NCBI GenBank assembly: GCA_027682585.1
Contig: JAQCZH010000002.1
Location: 186,001 to 250,000, forward strand
Length of the DNA: 64,000 nucleotides
Reading direction: 5' to 3'
Origin: Lachnospiraceae bacterium AF51-6-b8A
Lineage (GTDB): Bacteria; Bacillota; Clostridia; Lachnospirales; Lachnospiraceae
The position numbers and the translations under genes were made by a program. Below, in pieces: positions 37,822 to 47,564 of the stretch. Within the stretch, counting starts at the first letter, position 1. Each line of letters begins with the position of its first letter. The notes beneath the pieces are model-generated. The model searched no databases, was not told the origin of the DNA, and saw only the letters and a program-made list of their open reading frames with translations.

Positions 37822-37917
37822 TTCACCCGCTAGTACTATTTCAACTTTTTAGTATCAAAACAGTATCATTTAGAGGATTTTACTACTTCAAAATCGCTGA
37901 ATCCCTGTATTCCCAAG
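37822..37917. repeat. Repeat A, partial copy 3
   Basis: Shares TCACCCGCT, GTATCAAAACAGTATCA and a CGCTGAATC..TGTATT segment with copies 1 and 2, with the hairpin part deleted. Its end is fused into the hydrolase fragment at 37888-38076. Confidence 0.5.
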
Positions 37918-38076
37918 CATTTTATATGCAGTAACATATTCGCTATTGTTATTCCCACTCAATGATTTATAGTCAAATCCAATGATTTCAAAGCTGTCAT
38001 CAAAAAATTGTTTATAGCGATTAGCTTCTTCTGCATTACCACCCTTACCATGAACATATATAATGGCATTTTTCAT
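37888..38076 (-). pseudogene. 5' fragment of an alpha/beta-hydrolase-like gene
   Basis: AGAGGAAATTTGA then ATG starts MKNAIIYVHGKGGNAEEANR, the oxyanion strand-loop of a small alpha/beta hydrolase. The frame ends after 62 residues at GNTGIQRF, where it runs into repeat A3. The nucleophile elbow, acid and His are all absent, so this is a truncated gene. Confidence 0.65.
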
Positions 38077-38105
38077 TCAAATTTCCTCTGCAAATTCTAA
38101 TTTGA

Positions 38106-38426
38106 TTATTTCTTTTTCTTTGGTTTGGGTGCAGGTAATTCATCATACATTGAATTGAATAAGCCAGTTAAAAAATCTTTGTTGTCAACATCATCTACCA
38201 ACAGCATTTCCTTTGATCCATCATATGGTAACTCGTACTTTGCATTTGGCATATATGCTATTGCAGATTTAACAGGCTTCACTAAAAATCTATCATCATA
38301 AATTCCACCCACAATTTTTCCGCGATAATAAACAATATATTCGCCCATCATTGATCTATATGTTATTTCTCCCAAATCGGATAGTTGTTCTAAAATGAAA
38401 TTTAAATATTCTTTACTTGAAGCCAT
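38106..38426 (-). CDS. TfoX/Sxy N-terminal domain protein
   Basis: A 106-residue protein made of a single TfoX N-terminal domain: SSKEYLNFILEQLSDLGEITYRSMMGEYIVYYRGKIVGG with the conserved Met-Met-Gly/Tyr pattern, followed by LVKPVKSA and a Lys-rich tail. TfoX proteins regulate competence in Proteobacteria; stand-alone N-domains in Firmicutes have no proven role. The ATG at 38426 after GGAGGTGCAGGGT is preferred over 38471. Confidence 0.83.
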   Translation of the reverse strand: MASSKEYLNFILEQLSDLGEITYRSMMGEYIVYYRGKIVGGIYDDRFLVKPVKSAIAYMPNAKYELPYDGSKEMLLVDDVDNKDFLTGLFNSMYDELPAPKPKKKK

Positions 38427-38454
38427 ACCCTGCACCTCCAAAAAATTGAATTTA

Positions 38455-38704
38455 TCACCCACTATTTCCACAAAAGCCTCCCACCAGAATGATGGAAGGC
38501 TTTCTATTATTTCCTACCTTATTGCCCTTTGGGCAAAAAGTATCGCTTGTAAAACTCACTCAATTCGACAACTCCCTTTAGAACCTATTTTTTCTTGCTT
38601 TTCGTATCAAAACAGTATCACTCGAGAGTTTTTTGCTCTTGTAAAACGTCGAAACACTGTATTTTCAACGATTTTATAACAGAATCACATTCGTTACTCT
38701 ATTC
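38455..38704. repeat. Repeat A, copy 2, at the 3' end of guaA
   Basis: The fullest copy. It includes a hairpin (38473-38503) that could terminate guaA transcription, GTATCAAAACAGTATCA near 38606, TGTATTTTCAAC and TTACTCTATTC (38694-38704), which overlaps the guaA stop codon. It is a candidate integration junction (attachment site) of the accessory region. Confidence 0.65.
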
Positions 38705-40243
38705 GAACTCAATCGTTCCCGGCGGCTTGGAGGTGATGTCATAGAATACCCGATTAACGTGGTTTACCTCATTGATGATGCGTGTCGTCACCTCCTTCAG
38801 CACTTCATAGGGAATCTCAACCACATCCGCAGTCATGAAATCCACGGTATTGACGGCGCGAAGGGCGATGGCGTAATCATAGGTTCGCTCATCTCCCATG
38901 ACGCCGACGGACCTCATATTGGTCAGGGCCGCGAAATACTGACCGGCTGTCCTGTTAAGGCCTGCCCGCTCCATCTCCTCCCGGTAGATGGCATCCGCCT
39001 CCTGCACAATCCTGACCTTCTCCTCAGTGATGGCCCCGATGATACGGATGCCAAGGCCGGGACCCGGGAAGGGCTGACGCATGACCAGCTCCTCGGGAAT
39101 GCTGAGATGAAGGCCCACCTTACGAACTTCATCCTTGAAGAGGTCGCGCAATGGTTCGACAATCTCCTTGAAATCGACATACTCCGGCAGACCTCCCACA
39201 TTGTGGTGAGATTTGATGGTCGCGGACTCTCCGCCCAGCCCGGACTCCACCACATCGGGATAAATGGTTCCCTGCACCAGATAATCTACCCGGCCAATCT
39301 TTTTGGCCTCTGCCTCAAAGACACGGATGAACTCCTCGCCGATGATCTTGCGCTTTCTCTCCGGCTCCTCGACGCCAGCCAGTTTCTCGTAGAAACGGTC
39401 CTTGGCGTCGACGCGGACAAAATTGAGCTCATAGGGGCCCTCCGGTCCGAAGACCGCCTCAACCTGATCCCCTTCATCCTTGCGCAAGAGCCCATGGTCG
39501 ACGAAGACACAGGTTAATTGCCGGCCGATCGCCTTGGACAGAAGAACCGCTGCGACAGAGGAGTCGACGCCGCCGGAGAGTCCGCAGAGGACTTTTCCAT
39601 CGCCGATCTTCCTTCGTAAAGACGCAATGGTCTGATCCGCAAAATCATCCATTCGCCAGTCCCCGGAGCATCCGCAGATCCTGAGAACAAAGTTGGCCAG
39701 CATCTGCCTGCCGTATTCGGAGTGAAGCACCTCCGGATGAAACTGGAAGCCATAGAGCTTCTGATCCTCCCTGGCAAATGCCGCGTTGGGGCAGTTGTCC
39801 GTGTGGGCGATGACAGAGAATCCGGGGGCCAGTTTCGTCACATAGTCATTGTGGCTCATCCAGACCACTGACTCTTTCGGCACTTCCGCAAAGAGAAGGT
39901 TCTTCGTCTGGTCCAGAGCCATGTGGGTCTTTCCGAACTCCTTCTCATTGGCCCGCTCTACCTTACCGCCCAGAATATGCATCATGAGCTGAGCGCCATA
40001 GCAGAGTCCGAGAATGGGAATTCCCAACGCAAAGAGTTCCCTGGGGGCGCTGGCCGCATTTTCCTCATAGACACTGTTAGGGCCGCCGGTCAGGATGATC
40101 CCCTTGGGATTCATCTTTTTAATCTGCTCCAGAGGCGTCTTATAAGAATATATCTCGCAGTAGACATTGTTCTCTCGGACACGGCGGGCCACCAGCTGAT
40201 TGTACTGGCCGCCATAGTCGATTACGATAACGCGTTCCGGCAT
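38699..40243 (-). CDS. guaA: GMP synthase (glutamine-hydrolysing)
   Basis: Converts XMP to GMP with glutamine and ATP. The class I glutamine amidotransferase domain (1-200) has the nucleophile Cys in GLCYGAQ and the His/Glu in GFQFHPEV. The ATP-pyrophosphatase domain has [12 protein letters not shown]. The C-terminal dimerisation domain ends GTIEFE. It starts at 40243 after AGAAAGGAAAGAAAT, giving [13 protein letters not shown]; the frame extends upstream without a ribosome site. 514 residues. Its 3' end is a well-known integration hotspot in many bacteria, and the accessory region begins there here. Confidence 0.96.
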   Translation of the reverse strand: MPERVIVIDYGGQYNQLVARRVRENNVYCEIYSYKTPLEQIKKMNPKGIILTGGPNSVYEENAASAPRELFALGIPILGLCYGAQLMMHILGGKVERANEKEFGKTHMALDQTKNLLFAEVPKESVVWMSHNDYVTKLAPGFSVIAHTDNCPNAAFAREDQKLYGFQFHPEVLHSEYGRQMLANFVLRICGCSGDWRMDDFADQTIASLRRKIGDGKVLCGLSGGVDSSVAAVLLSKAIGRQLTCVFVDHGLLRKDEGDQVEAVFGPEGPYELNFVRVDAKDRFYEKLAGVEEPERKRKIIGEEFIRVFEAEAKKIGRVDYLVQGTIYPDVVESGLGGESATIKSHHNVGGLPEYVDFKEIVEPLRDLFKDEVRKVGLHLSIPEELVMRQPFPGPGLGIRIIGAITEEKVRIVQEADAIYREEMERAGLNRTAGQYFAALTNMRSVGVMGDERTYDYAIALRAVNTVDFMTADVVEIPYEVLKEVTTRIINEVNHVNRVFYDITSKPPGTIEFE

Positions 40244-40510
40244 ATTTCTTTCCTTTCTTGACCTAAGGTGACCAGAGGAATAAACCTCGATCAATTCTGT
40301 AAAAGAGCTCTCGCCTTATCGGCTGAGAATCTCAGATCACTGTAACCCTGTGTTAAACACCCTCTCTGTCCCGATCAAAGGCCAACATCCCCAATATCTT
40401 TTTCTGCCATCTGCCAAGACCAGGATCTCAGGCATTTCTTTCCAACCCGGCCCCGGACACCGGACAGATCAGTCTCTCACCGGTATGCAGTCATCCCGAG
40501 TCACTCTGAA

Positions 40511-41995
40511 CTACCTTCCATCTTCCATTCTCCGATAGGAATTCCTGAGTCCGATGGCATTTCTCCAGAGCCTTGGATAGAACAGAAGGAGCATGGGCCA
40601 GATCTCCAGGCGGCCGGCCAGCATGTCAAACATCAGGATGAATTTGCTGACCGGCTGCATCCATCCAAAATTGGCCGTGGGCCCTACCAGAGACAGACCG
40701 GGACCGATATTATTAAAGGTGGCCGCAACCGAGGTGAAGGCCGTGACCAGATCCGTGTTCTCAATCGCGCAGATCCCCAAAAGAGAAGCCAAAAAGATCA
40801 CGATGTAGACTGCCAGATATATATTGACAGACCGCATGGTATCATGCTCCACCGGATGTCGGTCCATATAGACCTTCTCCACATTCCTGGGATGCAGGTA
40901 GAGGTGCATCTCCTTCTTGATGGACTTAAAGAGAATCCATATGCGGGAGACCTTGATTCCGCCTCCGGTCGATCCGGCACATGCTCCGATGAACATAAGC
41001 AGAACTAAAATCGCCTGTGAGAGCTTGGGCCAGAGGTCAAAGTCTGTTGTGGAATATCCTGTTGTCGTGATAATGGATCCCACCTGGAAGGCCGATTTCG
41101 TCAGAGCATCGAAGAAACCGGCTGTCATAGGAAGAATATTGATTGTGATCACAAGAACCGCCAGCAGGATAATACCCAGATAGACACGCACTTCTTCCAT
41201 AGCCAGAGCCTTCCTGGCCTTCTTATCCGCCAGGAAGTAGTAGAAATTGAAATTGATCCCGAAGAGGATCATAAAAATCGTAATGATCCACTGGGACAGG
41301 ATATTGTAGCTTCCCACAGAGGAATTCAGGATCCCAAAGCCGCCGGTTCCGGCCGTACCCAGAGCCAGACAAATGGCATCAAAGGCAGGCATGCGGGAGA
41401 GAACCAAAAGAATGATCTGCACAAGGGTTAAGACCGCATATATAATGTAGAGCAGTCCCGCGGACTGGCGCATTTTCGGCATGGTCTTGTCCACCTCTGG
41501 TCCCGGGCTCTCCGCCCGCATCAGGTTGATGGGAGAACCGCCCACCATGGGGATGATTGCCAGCATGAAGACCAGGATTCCCATACCGCCTACCCAATGG
41601 GTGAAGCTTCTCCAGAAAAGTGAGGTATGTGACAGGGCTTCCACATCACTCAGAATCGAGGATCCTGTTGTTGTAAATCCGGAAATCGTCTCAAAAAGAG
41701 CATCGGTATAGTTTGGAATCTCCCCTGTAACAACGAAGGGGAGCGCTCCTATCGCGGAGAGGACAAGCCAGCTTAAAGCCGTTGTAATACAACCTTCTTT
41801 CAGGTAGAAGGTATTATTCTCGGGCCTTCTCATCCCCAGAAAACTGCCAGTCAAAATACAGGCAAGAGCTAAGATGACATAGACAAGCCCCTGCGGCTCC
41901 TGATAGATCAGAGCTATCAGGCCGGGCAGAAAGAGAAGAATCCCCTCAATCCGCACGATATGGCTGAGGACATAGCGAACCATTGAACCATTCAT
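40511..41995 (-). CDS. TrkH/KtrB-type potassium uptake membrane subunit
   Basis: Forms the K+ pathway in the membrane with the TrkA-like gating protein encoded just upstream. 494 residues with about ten to eleven helices and four pore loops: SGFTTTGSSIL, GTAGTGGFGIL, TTTGYSTTDF and TFNNIGPGL, the last degenerate as usual. AGGGGGGCAGTTCG precedes the ATG, and the gap to the trkA stop is 12 bp, so the two are one operon. Confidence 0.94.
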   Translation of the reverse strand: MNGSMVRYVLSHIVRIEGILLFLPGLIALIYQEPQGLVYVILALACILTGSFLGMRRPENNTFYLKEGCITTALSWLVLSAIGALPFVVTGEIPNYTDALFETISGFTTTGSSILSDVEALSHTSLFWRSFTHWVGGMGILVFMLAIIPMVGGSPINLMRAESPGPEVDKTMPKMRQSAGLLYIIYAVLTLVQIILLVLSRMPAFDAICLALGTAGTGGFGILNSSVGSYNILSQWIITIFMILFGINFNFYYFLADKKARKALAMEEVRVYLGIILLAVLVITINILPMTAGFFDALTKSAFQVGSIITTTGYSTTDFDLWPKLSQAILVLLMFIGACAGSTGGGIKVSRIWILFKSIKKEMHLYLHPRNVEKVYMDRHPVEHDTMRSVNIYLAVYIVIFLASLLGICAIENTDLVTAFTSVAATFNNIGPGLSLVGPTANFGWMQPVSKFILMFDMLAGRLEIWPMLLLFYPRLWRNAIGLRNSYRRMEDGR

Positions 41996-42007
41996 CGAAC
42001 TGCCCCC

Positions 42008-43408
42008 CTATGCCAGAATATCGCAGATTTCCGTGTAGCCGACATTGGTTGTAATAATCATAACCGTGTCTCCTGCATGGATCATATCATCTCCGGATGG
42101 GAAAATCAGATGTCCCTTATGGTTGATGAAGCAGACCAGAGTATTAGGCTGCAGCTGAAGATCGCGCAGAGGAATATTGGTGATGCGCTTATCGTCATCG
42201 ACCCGGAACTCCAGGGCTTCCACCCGGTTGTCAAAGAGATGATAGAGGGTCTCTATGTTGGATGTGCCGGAAGCCCTCTTGGCCCTGACATAGGCGATAA
42301 TCGCGTCGGAAGTCAGATAGCGGGGACTTAAGACAGATCCCAGATCCAGATCCTCGACCACCGCATCGAAGGTAGTCCGGTTGATCTTCGTGACCACCTT
42401 GGCCCTGGTCTCCTTCTTAGCATGAAGAGTGAGCATGATATTCTCCTCATCCATCCCGGTCAGGGGGACAAATGCCTCCGTGCCCCGTAATTGCTCCTCC
42501 AGAAGAAGATCCTCATCTGTTCCGTCTCCGTGAATGATGACGGCCTCGGGGAGAAGCTCTGTCAGCTCGTTGCAGCGATCCAGATCCTTCTCGATGATCT
42601 TTACCTCAATCCCCATGTTAAGCAGCTGAGAGGTCAGGTAATATGCTGCTCTTCCTCCTCCCACAATCATGCAGTTGCGAATGGGTTTATTCTCGACCCC
42701 CACACTCTTCATGAAGTTCCTGGCACTCTTGGGAGAGGCCACGAAGGTCAGGGTATCCCCTGCTGACATCACGGTATCCCCTCTGGGAATCATCACATCT
42801 CCACGACGCTCGACAGCTCCCAGGACCACATTGCCCAAGTGGTTCTTCCCGAAATTGGCCAGGGACTGACCGTCTAAAGCGGAGCCTGCCGGAATGCGAA
42901 GCTTGATCAGTTCCGCCTGGCCGCGGGCAAAGGAGTTTACCTCCAGGGCACTGGGCAGATAGAGAATGCGCGAGGCCTCCCTGGCCAGTTCCAGATCCGG
43001 GTTGATCACCATGGCAAGCCCCAGGCGCTCACGCAGAAAGGAAATCTCCGCAGAGTACTCGGGCGAGCGGACGCGGGCAATAGAGGCGACATCCGAAGAT
43101 CTCTTGGCGATGGTGCAGCAGAGCAGATTGAGTTCGTCAGATCTGGTCACAGCAATAAAGAGATCCGCCTCCTTGATCCCGGCGTCATCCAGCTTGGCAA
43201 AAGAAGCGCCATTGCCGACAATCCCCATAATATCCAGACGATTGGTCAGTTCCTGCACCTTATTGCGGTTGGAATCAATGACTGTGATCTCGTTGCCCTC
43301 CTTGGAGAGCTGTTCAGCCAAAGTAGACCCCACCTTGCCGGCCCCGACAATAATAATTTTTAAAGCTGCCGCCTTAACGGCAATCTCCTGCATTTGATTT
43401 CGAAACAT
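42008..43408 (-). CDS. trkA: Trk potassium-uptake regulatory subunit, duplicated RCK type
   Basis: A peripheral NAD(H)/ATP-binding gating protein for TrkH. 466 residues in two RCK-N/RCK-C repeats. The first Rossmann motif is IIIVGAGKVGSTLAEQL, the second MIVGGGRAAYYLTSQLL, and each is followed by a TrkA-C domain (about 155-240 and 385-466). The double form is TrkA rather than the single-domain KtrA. It is first of the trkA-trkH pair and lies 60 bp after the shikimate kinase on the same strand. AGGAATAGGTAG precedes the ATG. Confidence 0.94.
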   Translation of the reverse strand: MFRNQMQEIAVKAAALKIIIVGAGKVGSTLAEQLSKEGNEITVIDSNRNKVQELTNRLDIMGIVGNGASFAKLDDAGIKEADLFIAVTRSDELNLLCCTIAKRSSDVASIARVRSPEYSAEISFLRERLGLAMVINPDLELAREASRILYLPSALEVNSFARGQAELIKLRIPAGSALDGQSLANFGKNHLGNVVLGAVERRGDVMIPRGDTVMSAGDTLTFVASPKSARNFMKSVGVENKPIRNCMIVGGGRAAYYLTSQLLNMGIEVKIIEKDLDRCNELTELLPEAVIIHGDGTDEDLLLEEQLRGTEAFVPLTGMDEENIMLTLHAKKETRAKVVTKINRTTFDAVVEDLDLGSVLSPRYLTSDAIIAYVRAKRASGTSNIETLYHLFDNRVEALEFRVDDDKRITNIPLRDLQLQPNTLVCFINHKGHLIFPSGDDMIHAGDTVMIITTNVGYTEICDILA

Positions 43409-43416
43409 GCGACTAC

Positions 43417-43947
43417 CTATTCCTGCCCGCTCTCTTCAGCGGGCATCCGTTTTATTTGCTCGACGACGCATTGAACCGTGGTCTCAATATCCAGATCGTC
43501 CTCGTCAATCACAATATCTGCGTACTTCTCATAGAGACAGGTTCTCTCCTCATAGAGATCTCGAAGAGTCTGACCCGGCCTGTGAACAACCCCTCTTGCC
43601 TCCAGATTCCCCAGACGCGAAGCAATCCTGTCATAAGACAGGCGCAAATAGACAACCAGACCGATTTCTCTCAGATGGGACATAGCGTTCGCGCCATACA
43701 CCGCAGACCCGCCGGTAGCGATAACCGCATTCTCTGCCTCCAGGGAAGCGTTAATACGGTCTTCAACAGCATTAAACCCATCAATCCCTTCCTGGTCGAT
43801 AATTTCTCTCAGGAGTTTTCCTGTCCTCTCCTGTATTACCAGATCACAGTCAATAAAACGCTTCTTGAGCACCTTGGCCAAAATGACGCCAACCGTGCTC
43901 TTCCCACAGCCAGGCATTCCGATGAAGACAATATTGGTCTTAGCCAT
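43417..43947 (-). CDS. aroK: Shikimate kinase
   Basis: Phosphorylates shikimate in the chorismate pathway. 176 residues; Walker A GMPGCGKST, shikimate-binding FIDCDLVIQE, glycine motif ATGGSAVY, and the lid region GRxxxRPGQTL as RGVVHRPGQTL. The ATG overlaps the upp stop (TGATG), so it is translationally coupled to upp; a GTG one codon upstream is less likely. It lies 9 bp before trkA on the transcript. No other aro gene is nearby, so regulation goes with upp. Confidence 0.88.
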   Translation of the reverse strand: MAKTNIVFIGMPGCGKSTVGVILAKVLKKRFIDCDLVIQERTGKLLREIIDQEGIDGFNAVEDRINASLEAENAVIATGGSAVYGANAMSHLREIGLVVYLRLSYDRIASRLGNLEARGVVHRPGQTLRDLYEERTCLYEKYADIVIDEDDLDIETTVQCVVEQIKRMPAEESGQE

Positions 43948-44585
43948 CACTTGGTTCCAAAAATACGGTCACCGGCGTCGCCGAGACCGGGACAGATATA
44001 GGCGTCCTCGTTCAACTCGCGGTCAACACAGCCGACATAGAGCTGCACATCGGGGTGCGCCTCATGCAGGCGCTTGATTCCCTCGGGAGCTGCAAGAATG
44101 CACATGAATTTAATCTTCTTCCCCCCGTGCTGCTTAATAAAATCAATGGCCTCAACCCCGGAACCGCCGGTAGCCAGCATAGGATCGACAACCAGGATCG
44201 TTCTCTGTTCAATCGGCGCCGGCAGCTTGCAGTAATACTCATGAGGCTCGTGGGTCTTTGGGTCTCTGTAAAGACCGATATGACCCACCTTGGCAGTGGG
44301 AACCAGAGTCAGGACCCCGTCAACCATACCGAGTCCGGCCCTTAAGATGGGCACGATGGCCATCTTCTTCCCGGAAATATAGGGAACCATGGCCTTCTCA
44401 AGAGGCGTCTCTACTTCTCTGTCCTCCATGGGAAGATCACGCAGGGCCTCAAATGCCTCCAGCATGGCGATCTCTCCGACCAGAGTGCGGAACTCATTGG
44501 TGCCGGTGTGGATATCGCGAAGCATAGAAATCTTATGCTTGATGAGGGGGTGATCCATGATAATTACATTATCCATATCTGCCAT
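43947..44585 (-). CDS. upp: Uracil phosphoribosyltransferase
   Basis: Salvages uracil with PRPP to give UMP. 212 residues; the PRPP loop is [19 protein letters not shown], and the uracil-binding C-terminal [16 protein letters not shown] is intact. The ATG at 44585 after GGAGGCTTACAAA is preferred over one five codons upstream. It lies divergent from the uracil/xanthine permease, its likely functional partner, and upstream of aroK in the same transcript. Confidence 0.96.
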   Translation of the reverse strand: MADMDNVIIMDHPLIKHKISMLRDIHTGTNEFRTLVGEIAMLEAFEALRDLPMEDREVETPLEKAMVPYISGKKMAIVPILRAGLGMVDGVLTLVPTAKVGHIGLYRDPKTHEPHEYYCKLPAPIEQRTILVVDPMLATGGSGVEAIDFIKQHGGKKIKFMCILAAPEGIKRLHEAHPDVQLYVGCVDRELNEDAYICPGLGDAGDRIFGTK

Positions 44586-44623
44586 TTTGTAAGCCTCCAA
44601 TTGCCTGATGCATGTTCCAACAA

Positions 44624-44652
44624 ATTTTAAGTTTTAGCGTCCCATAAGTCAA
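44624..44652 (-). promoter_or_regulatory. upp promoter
   Basis: Minus strand TTGACT (44647-44652), 17 bp, TAAAAT (44624-44629), about 40 bp before the upp start. Confidence 0.7.
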
Positions 44653-44812
44653 TCTGTGCTCTGTATCTCCTCCGCAGAATTCTCTACTCCGCATCTCTCC
44701 GCGGGAATTCCTGCACAAATACTGATATTGTCTGTACTGCCTTTTTTGCCCGATCCAATTTTGGCAAAATGTGAATTCGATATCGCTATTTTTCTATATA
44801 GCTATTTTTTGA

Positions 44813-44841
44813 TTGTGACTTCTTATCAAAATGCATATACT
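44813..44841 (+). promoter_or_regulatory. Permease promoter
   Basis: TTGTGA (44813-44818), 17 bp, TATACT (44836-44841), 50 bp before the permease start. No PyrR-type attenuator was seen in the 44586-44891 divergent region. Confidence 0.7.
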
Positions 44842-44891
44842 ATAGAAGATTTGGAATTCTTTCGGACTCAGCCCATGAAAGGGGACACATT

Positions 44892-46277
44892 ATGAATGAA
44901 AAAGGCGCCATCAAGGACGCGAGACAACTGGGCATTCCCAAGATGCTCATTCTTGGACTGCAGCACATGTTTGCCATGTTCGGAGCCACCGTTCTGGTAC
45001 CCATCCTGGTCAACAACTATTTCCAGGGACAGGGGATGAGCGTGCAGGTCACCCTATTCGCCGCCGGAGCAGGGACTCTGCTTTTTCATCTGATCACCAA
45101 GCGCAAGGTTCCCGCTTTCCTGGGCTCCTCTTTCGCTTTCCTGGGCGGTTATGCCGCCGTTGCGGCCCTAAACACCGGCATGTACGCCTCCATGCCCATG
45201 CATGAGAAACTGTCCTATGCCAACGGCGGCGTTGTTGTCGCCGGTCTTCTCTATCTGGTCCTGGCTGCTGTCATCAAGGTCGCAGGCGTCAAGAAGGTCA
45301 TGCGCTTTTTGCCCCCCGTTGTGACAGGCCCGATCATTATCTGCATTGGCTTAAGCCTTGCTCCCTCTGCCATCAGCAACGCCTCTACCAACTGGCTATT
45401 AGCTGTCATCGCTTTTCTGATCGTCGTCTTCTTTGAAATCTGGGGGCGGGGCATGTTCAAGATCATCCCCATCCTCATGGGTGTCGTCATCGCTTACTTC
45501 TTCGCCCTTGCTTTCAATGCCATGGGCATGACCAACGCCGACGGTTCCGCTATCCTGAATTTCACCAGGGTCGCCTCCGCCTCTCCTGTCGCCCTGCAGC
45601 CTTTCTTTCTCTGCAGGTTCGACATCACCGCAATTCTGGTGATGGCCCCCATTGCCATCGCCTCCATGATGGAGCACATCGGTGATATCTCCGCCATTTC
45701 CGCAACCGTCGGCCAGAACTTCATCACTGACCCCGGCTTAAACCGCACCCTGATCGGCGACGGACTGGCCACTGCCTTCTCCGCCATTATCGGAGGTCCC
45801 GCCAACACCACTTACGGTGAGAACACCGGTGTCCTGGAACTCTCCAGGGTACATGATCCCAAGGTTATCCGCCTGGCTGCCCTCTACGCCATTATCCTCT
45901 CCTTCTCCCCTAAGTTCGCTGAGGTCATCACGACCATGCCCGCCGCTATCATCGGAGGCATTTCCTTTATCCTGTATGGGATGATCTCCGCCATTGGTGT
46001 GCGAAATGTCGTCGAGAACCGGGTTGACTTCACCCGCACCAGAAACCTGATCATCGCAGCTGTTATCCTGGTGTCCGGCCTCGGCTTTTCCAGCGGCCTG
46101 ACCTTCCAGGTCGGCGGCGCCCACATCACTCTGACCTCCCTGGCGATTGCCTCCATTCTGGGCATTGTCATGAATGCTATTCTCCCCGGCAATGATTACG
46201 TATTCATGGAGGGCGATATGTCTGAGGTCAAGAATGACATCATGCTGGACGAAGAAAATCGAGCACATATCCGCTGA
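44892..46277 (+). CDS. uraA: Uracil/xanthine permease (NCS2 family)
   Basis: Imports uracil or a related base by proton symport. 461 residues, about 14 membrane segments. NCS2 signatures: LQHMFAMFGATVLVPILV in helix 1, AFLGGYAA, GVEIxxx region as EHIGDISAIS, GLATAFSAIIGGPANTTYGENTG, and IIGGISFILYG. Its head-to-head position with upp points to uracil rather than xanthine, an inference from context. AAAGGGGACACATT precedes the ATG. Confidence 0.9.
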   Translation: MNEKGAIKDARQLGIPKMLILGLQHMFAMFGATVLVPILVNNYFQGQGMSVQVTLFAAGAGTLLFHLITKRKVPAFLGSSFAFLGGYAAVAALNTGMYASMPMHEKLSYANGGVVVAGLLYLVLAAVIKVAGVKKVMRFLPPVVTGPIIICIGLSLAPSAISNASTNWLLAVIAFLIVVFFEIWGRGMFKIIPILMGVVIAYFFALAFNAMGMTNADGSAILNFTRVASASPVALQPFFLCRFDITAILVMAPIAIASMMEHIGDISAISATVGQNFITDPGLNRTLIGDGLATAFSAIIGGPANTTYGENTGVLELSRVHDPKVIRLAALYAIILSFSPKFAEVITTMPAAIIGGISFILYGMISAIGVRNVVENRVDFTRTRNLIIAAVILVSGLGFSSGLTFQVGGAHITLTSLAIASILGIVMNAILPGNDYVFMEGDMSEVKNDIMLDEENRAHIR

Positions 46278-46371
46278 GATACTCTGACGGCAGTACTCCC
46301 CTCTTTTCCTCTGGCGAAAATCTGCCCTATATCATCGGTTCTGATTGAAAAATGCAGCTCACAAGAGTTAA

Positions 46372-46408
46372 GATCCCGCCAATCCGTTTTGATGTGATCG
46401 GCGGGATC
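46372..46408. terminator. Hairpin between convergent genes
   Basis: GATCCCGCC / GGCGGGATC (46372-46380 and 46400-46408), a 9-bp perfect stem with a 19-nt loop and no clear T run, between the permease and the arginase-family gene. Confidence 0.5.
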
Positions 46409-46473
46409 CCGTATATCGATTGATAGCTTCGCACATAAGAACTTCATTTGCGAAGACTTTTAAGTGGATCGGA

Positions 46474-47385
46474 TCACCCTGACTTCGCCAGTTTGGCATT
46501 GAGTTCATTATTCCGCGTCTGCGCCCCGATATCATCGCCAAGACTCTGCTCCAAGACGCTGATTTCTCCGCAGATATCCAGACCCAGAACTCGACGGTTG
46601 GCATAGCAGAAATCCAGCAGTTCCTCCACTTCTGCTGTCCTTGTCACACCCTGGCTCCAATTGCAAAAAGCATCTCCGGGGCAAAGCAAATCCTTATCCA
46701 GAGAAATGTAGAGGGGGAGTGGGCTCTGCTTTCTGCCCGACCGGTTCTTCTCTCTCTCCTTCTTCTCCCCAGAGTCCTGCCGACCTGTCCCGCCCTCAGG
46801 ATCTGCAGCCAAATAGCCTCTCGCATCTTCTTCCACGACCAACTGCCAGGAATCTCTTCTGGCATCAAAGTTCCCCGGGGACTCGGTACTCTCTTTTTGG
46901 GGCTTTCCCTCATCATCCAGGGCCTGCCAGGAACGCAGGAGGATAATGCGGGGATCAATTGGCTCCTTCTGAGCGATTTCTCGAAGAAGGATGTCCTCAA
47001 TTCCGTAGACGTATACCCTTCTCAGCCGAGGCAGGCGGCAAAGGGCTTCTCTGACCCATCCGCCGCAGGAAGTCACCTCACCAAATGACGGCGCCTGCAG
47101 ATCCGGATGGTTATCAAGAAGCAGAAGTTCGAAATCCTCCTCTATCTCTTCCAAATAAAAGAGACTTAGATAATGATAATTGCCAGAGTCCAGGAAATGC
47201 ACCGGTGTCTGATACGCCTCGCTCGCCGCCAATCGCCTTCTGATCTCCCCCTTGGCCTTCTCGTCACAGTAGCAGTTCGTTCCGGCGATATCTGTCATGT
47301 CAAGGAAGTTGACATTTGCTCCCAGATAGAAATCCTGGCTCTCATAAATGCCGGACATGTTCATTACCGTATAATCTGCTGGCAT
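46474..47385 (-). CDS. Arginase/agmatinase-family (ureohydrolase-like) protein
   Basis: A 303-residue binuclear-metal hydrolase fold. Metal-ligand motifs: LLLLDNHPDLQAPSFGE (Asp-x-His-x-Asp), ISLDKDLLCPGDA, and GLDICGE for the last ligand; the substrate is not arginine for certain. A charged insert of about 60 residues (about 180-240, Glu/Lys/Ser-rich) sits between core strands. The ATG at 47385 follows AGAGGAGGGAAACA; a longer frame upstream has no ribosome site. It is convergent with the permease and divergent from the kinase-like gene. Confidence 0.72.
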   Translation of the reverse strand: MPADYTVMNMSGIYESQDFYLGANVNFLDMTDIAGTNCYCDEKAKGEIRRRLAASEAYQTPVHFLDSGNYHYLSLFYLEEIEEDFELLLLDNHPDLQAPSFGEVTSCGGWVREALCRLPRLRRVYVYGIEDILLREIAQKEPIDPRIILLRSWQALDDEGKPQKESTESPGNFDARRDSWQLVVEEDARGYLAADPEGGTGRQDSGEKKEREKNRSGRKQSPLPLYISLDKDLLCPGDAFCNWSQGVTRTAEVEELLDFCYANRRVLGLDICGEISVLEQSLGDDIGAQTRNNELNAKLAKSG

Positions 47386-47499
47386 TGTTTCCCTCCTCTG
47401 ATCTTTAAATAAAATCACCTTCCTGGATTCTTCCTCTGCTCTTCTTCTCAAGCTCTTCTGAACCTCCACGAATTTCTCCTCAAATAAACCGCAGGTTGT

Positions 47500-47527
47500 T
47501 TGACATTGTCCCCAGTCAGATTAAAAT
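47500..47527 (+). promoter_or_regulatory. Promoter of the cytidylate kinase-like gene
   Basis: Perfect -35 TTGACA (47500-47505), 16-bp spacer, TAAAAT (47522-47527), about 37 bp before the start. Confidence 0.65.
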
Positions 47528-47564
47528 AAAAGTACAGAAAACGCATTCTCGAAAGGGGGCATCT

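Noticed and set aside
40244..40510. Purine riboswitch before guaA
   Set aside because: No conserved purine-aptamer core or loop-loop sequence could be found in the 267-bp leader.
44586..44891. PyrR-binding attenuator between upp and the permease
   Set aside because: Both genes have good simple promoters close to their starts, leaving no room for an attenuator, and no terminator/antiterminator pair is visible.
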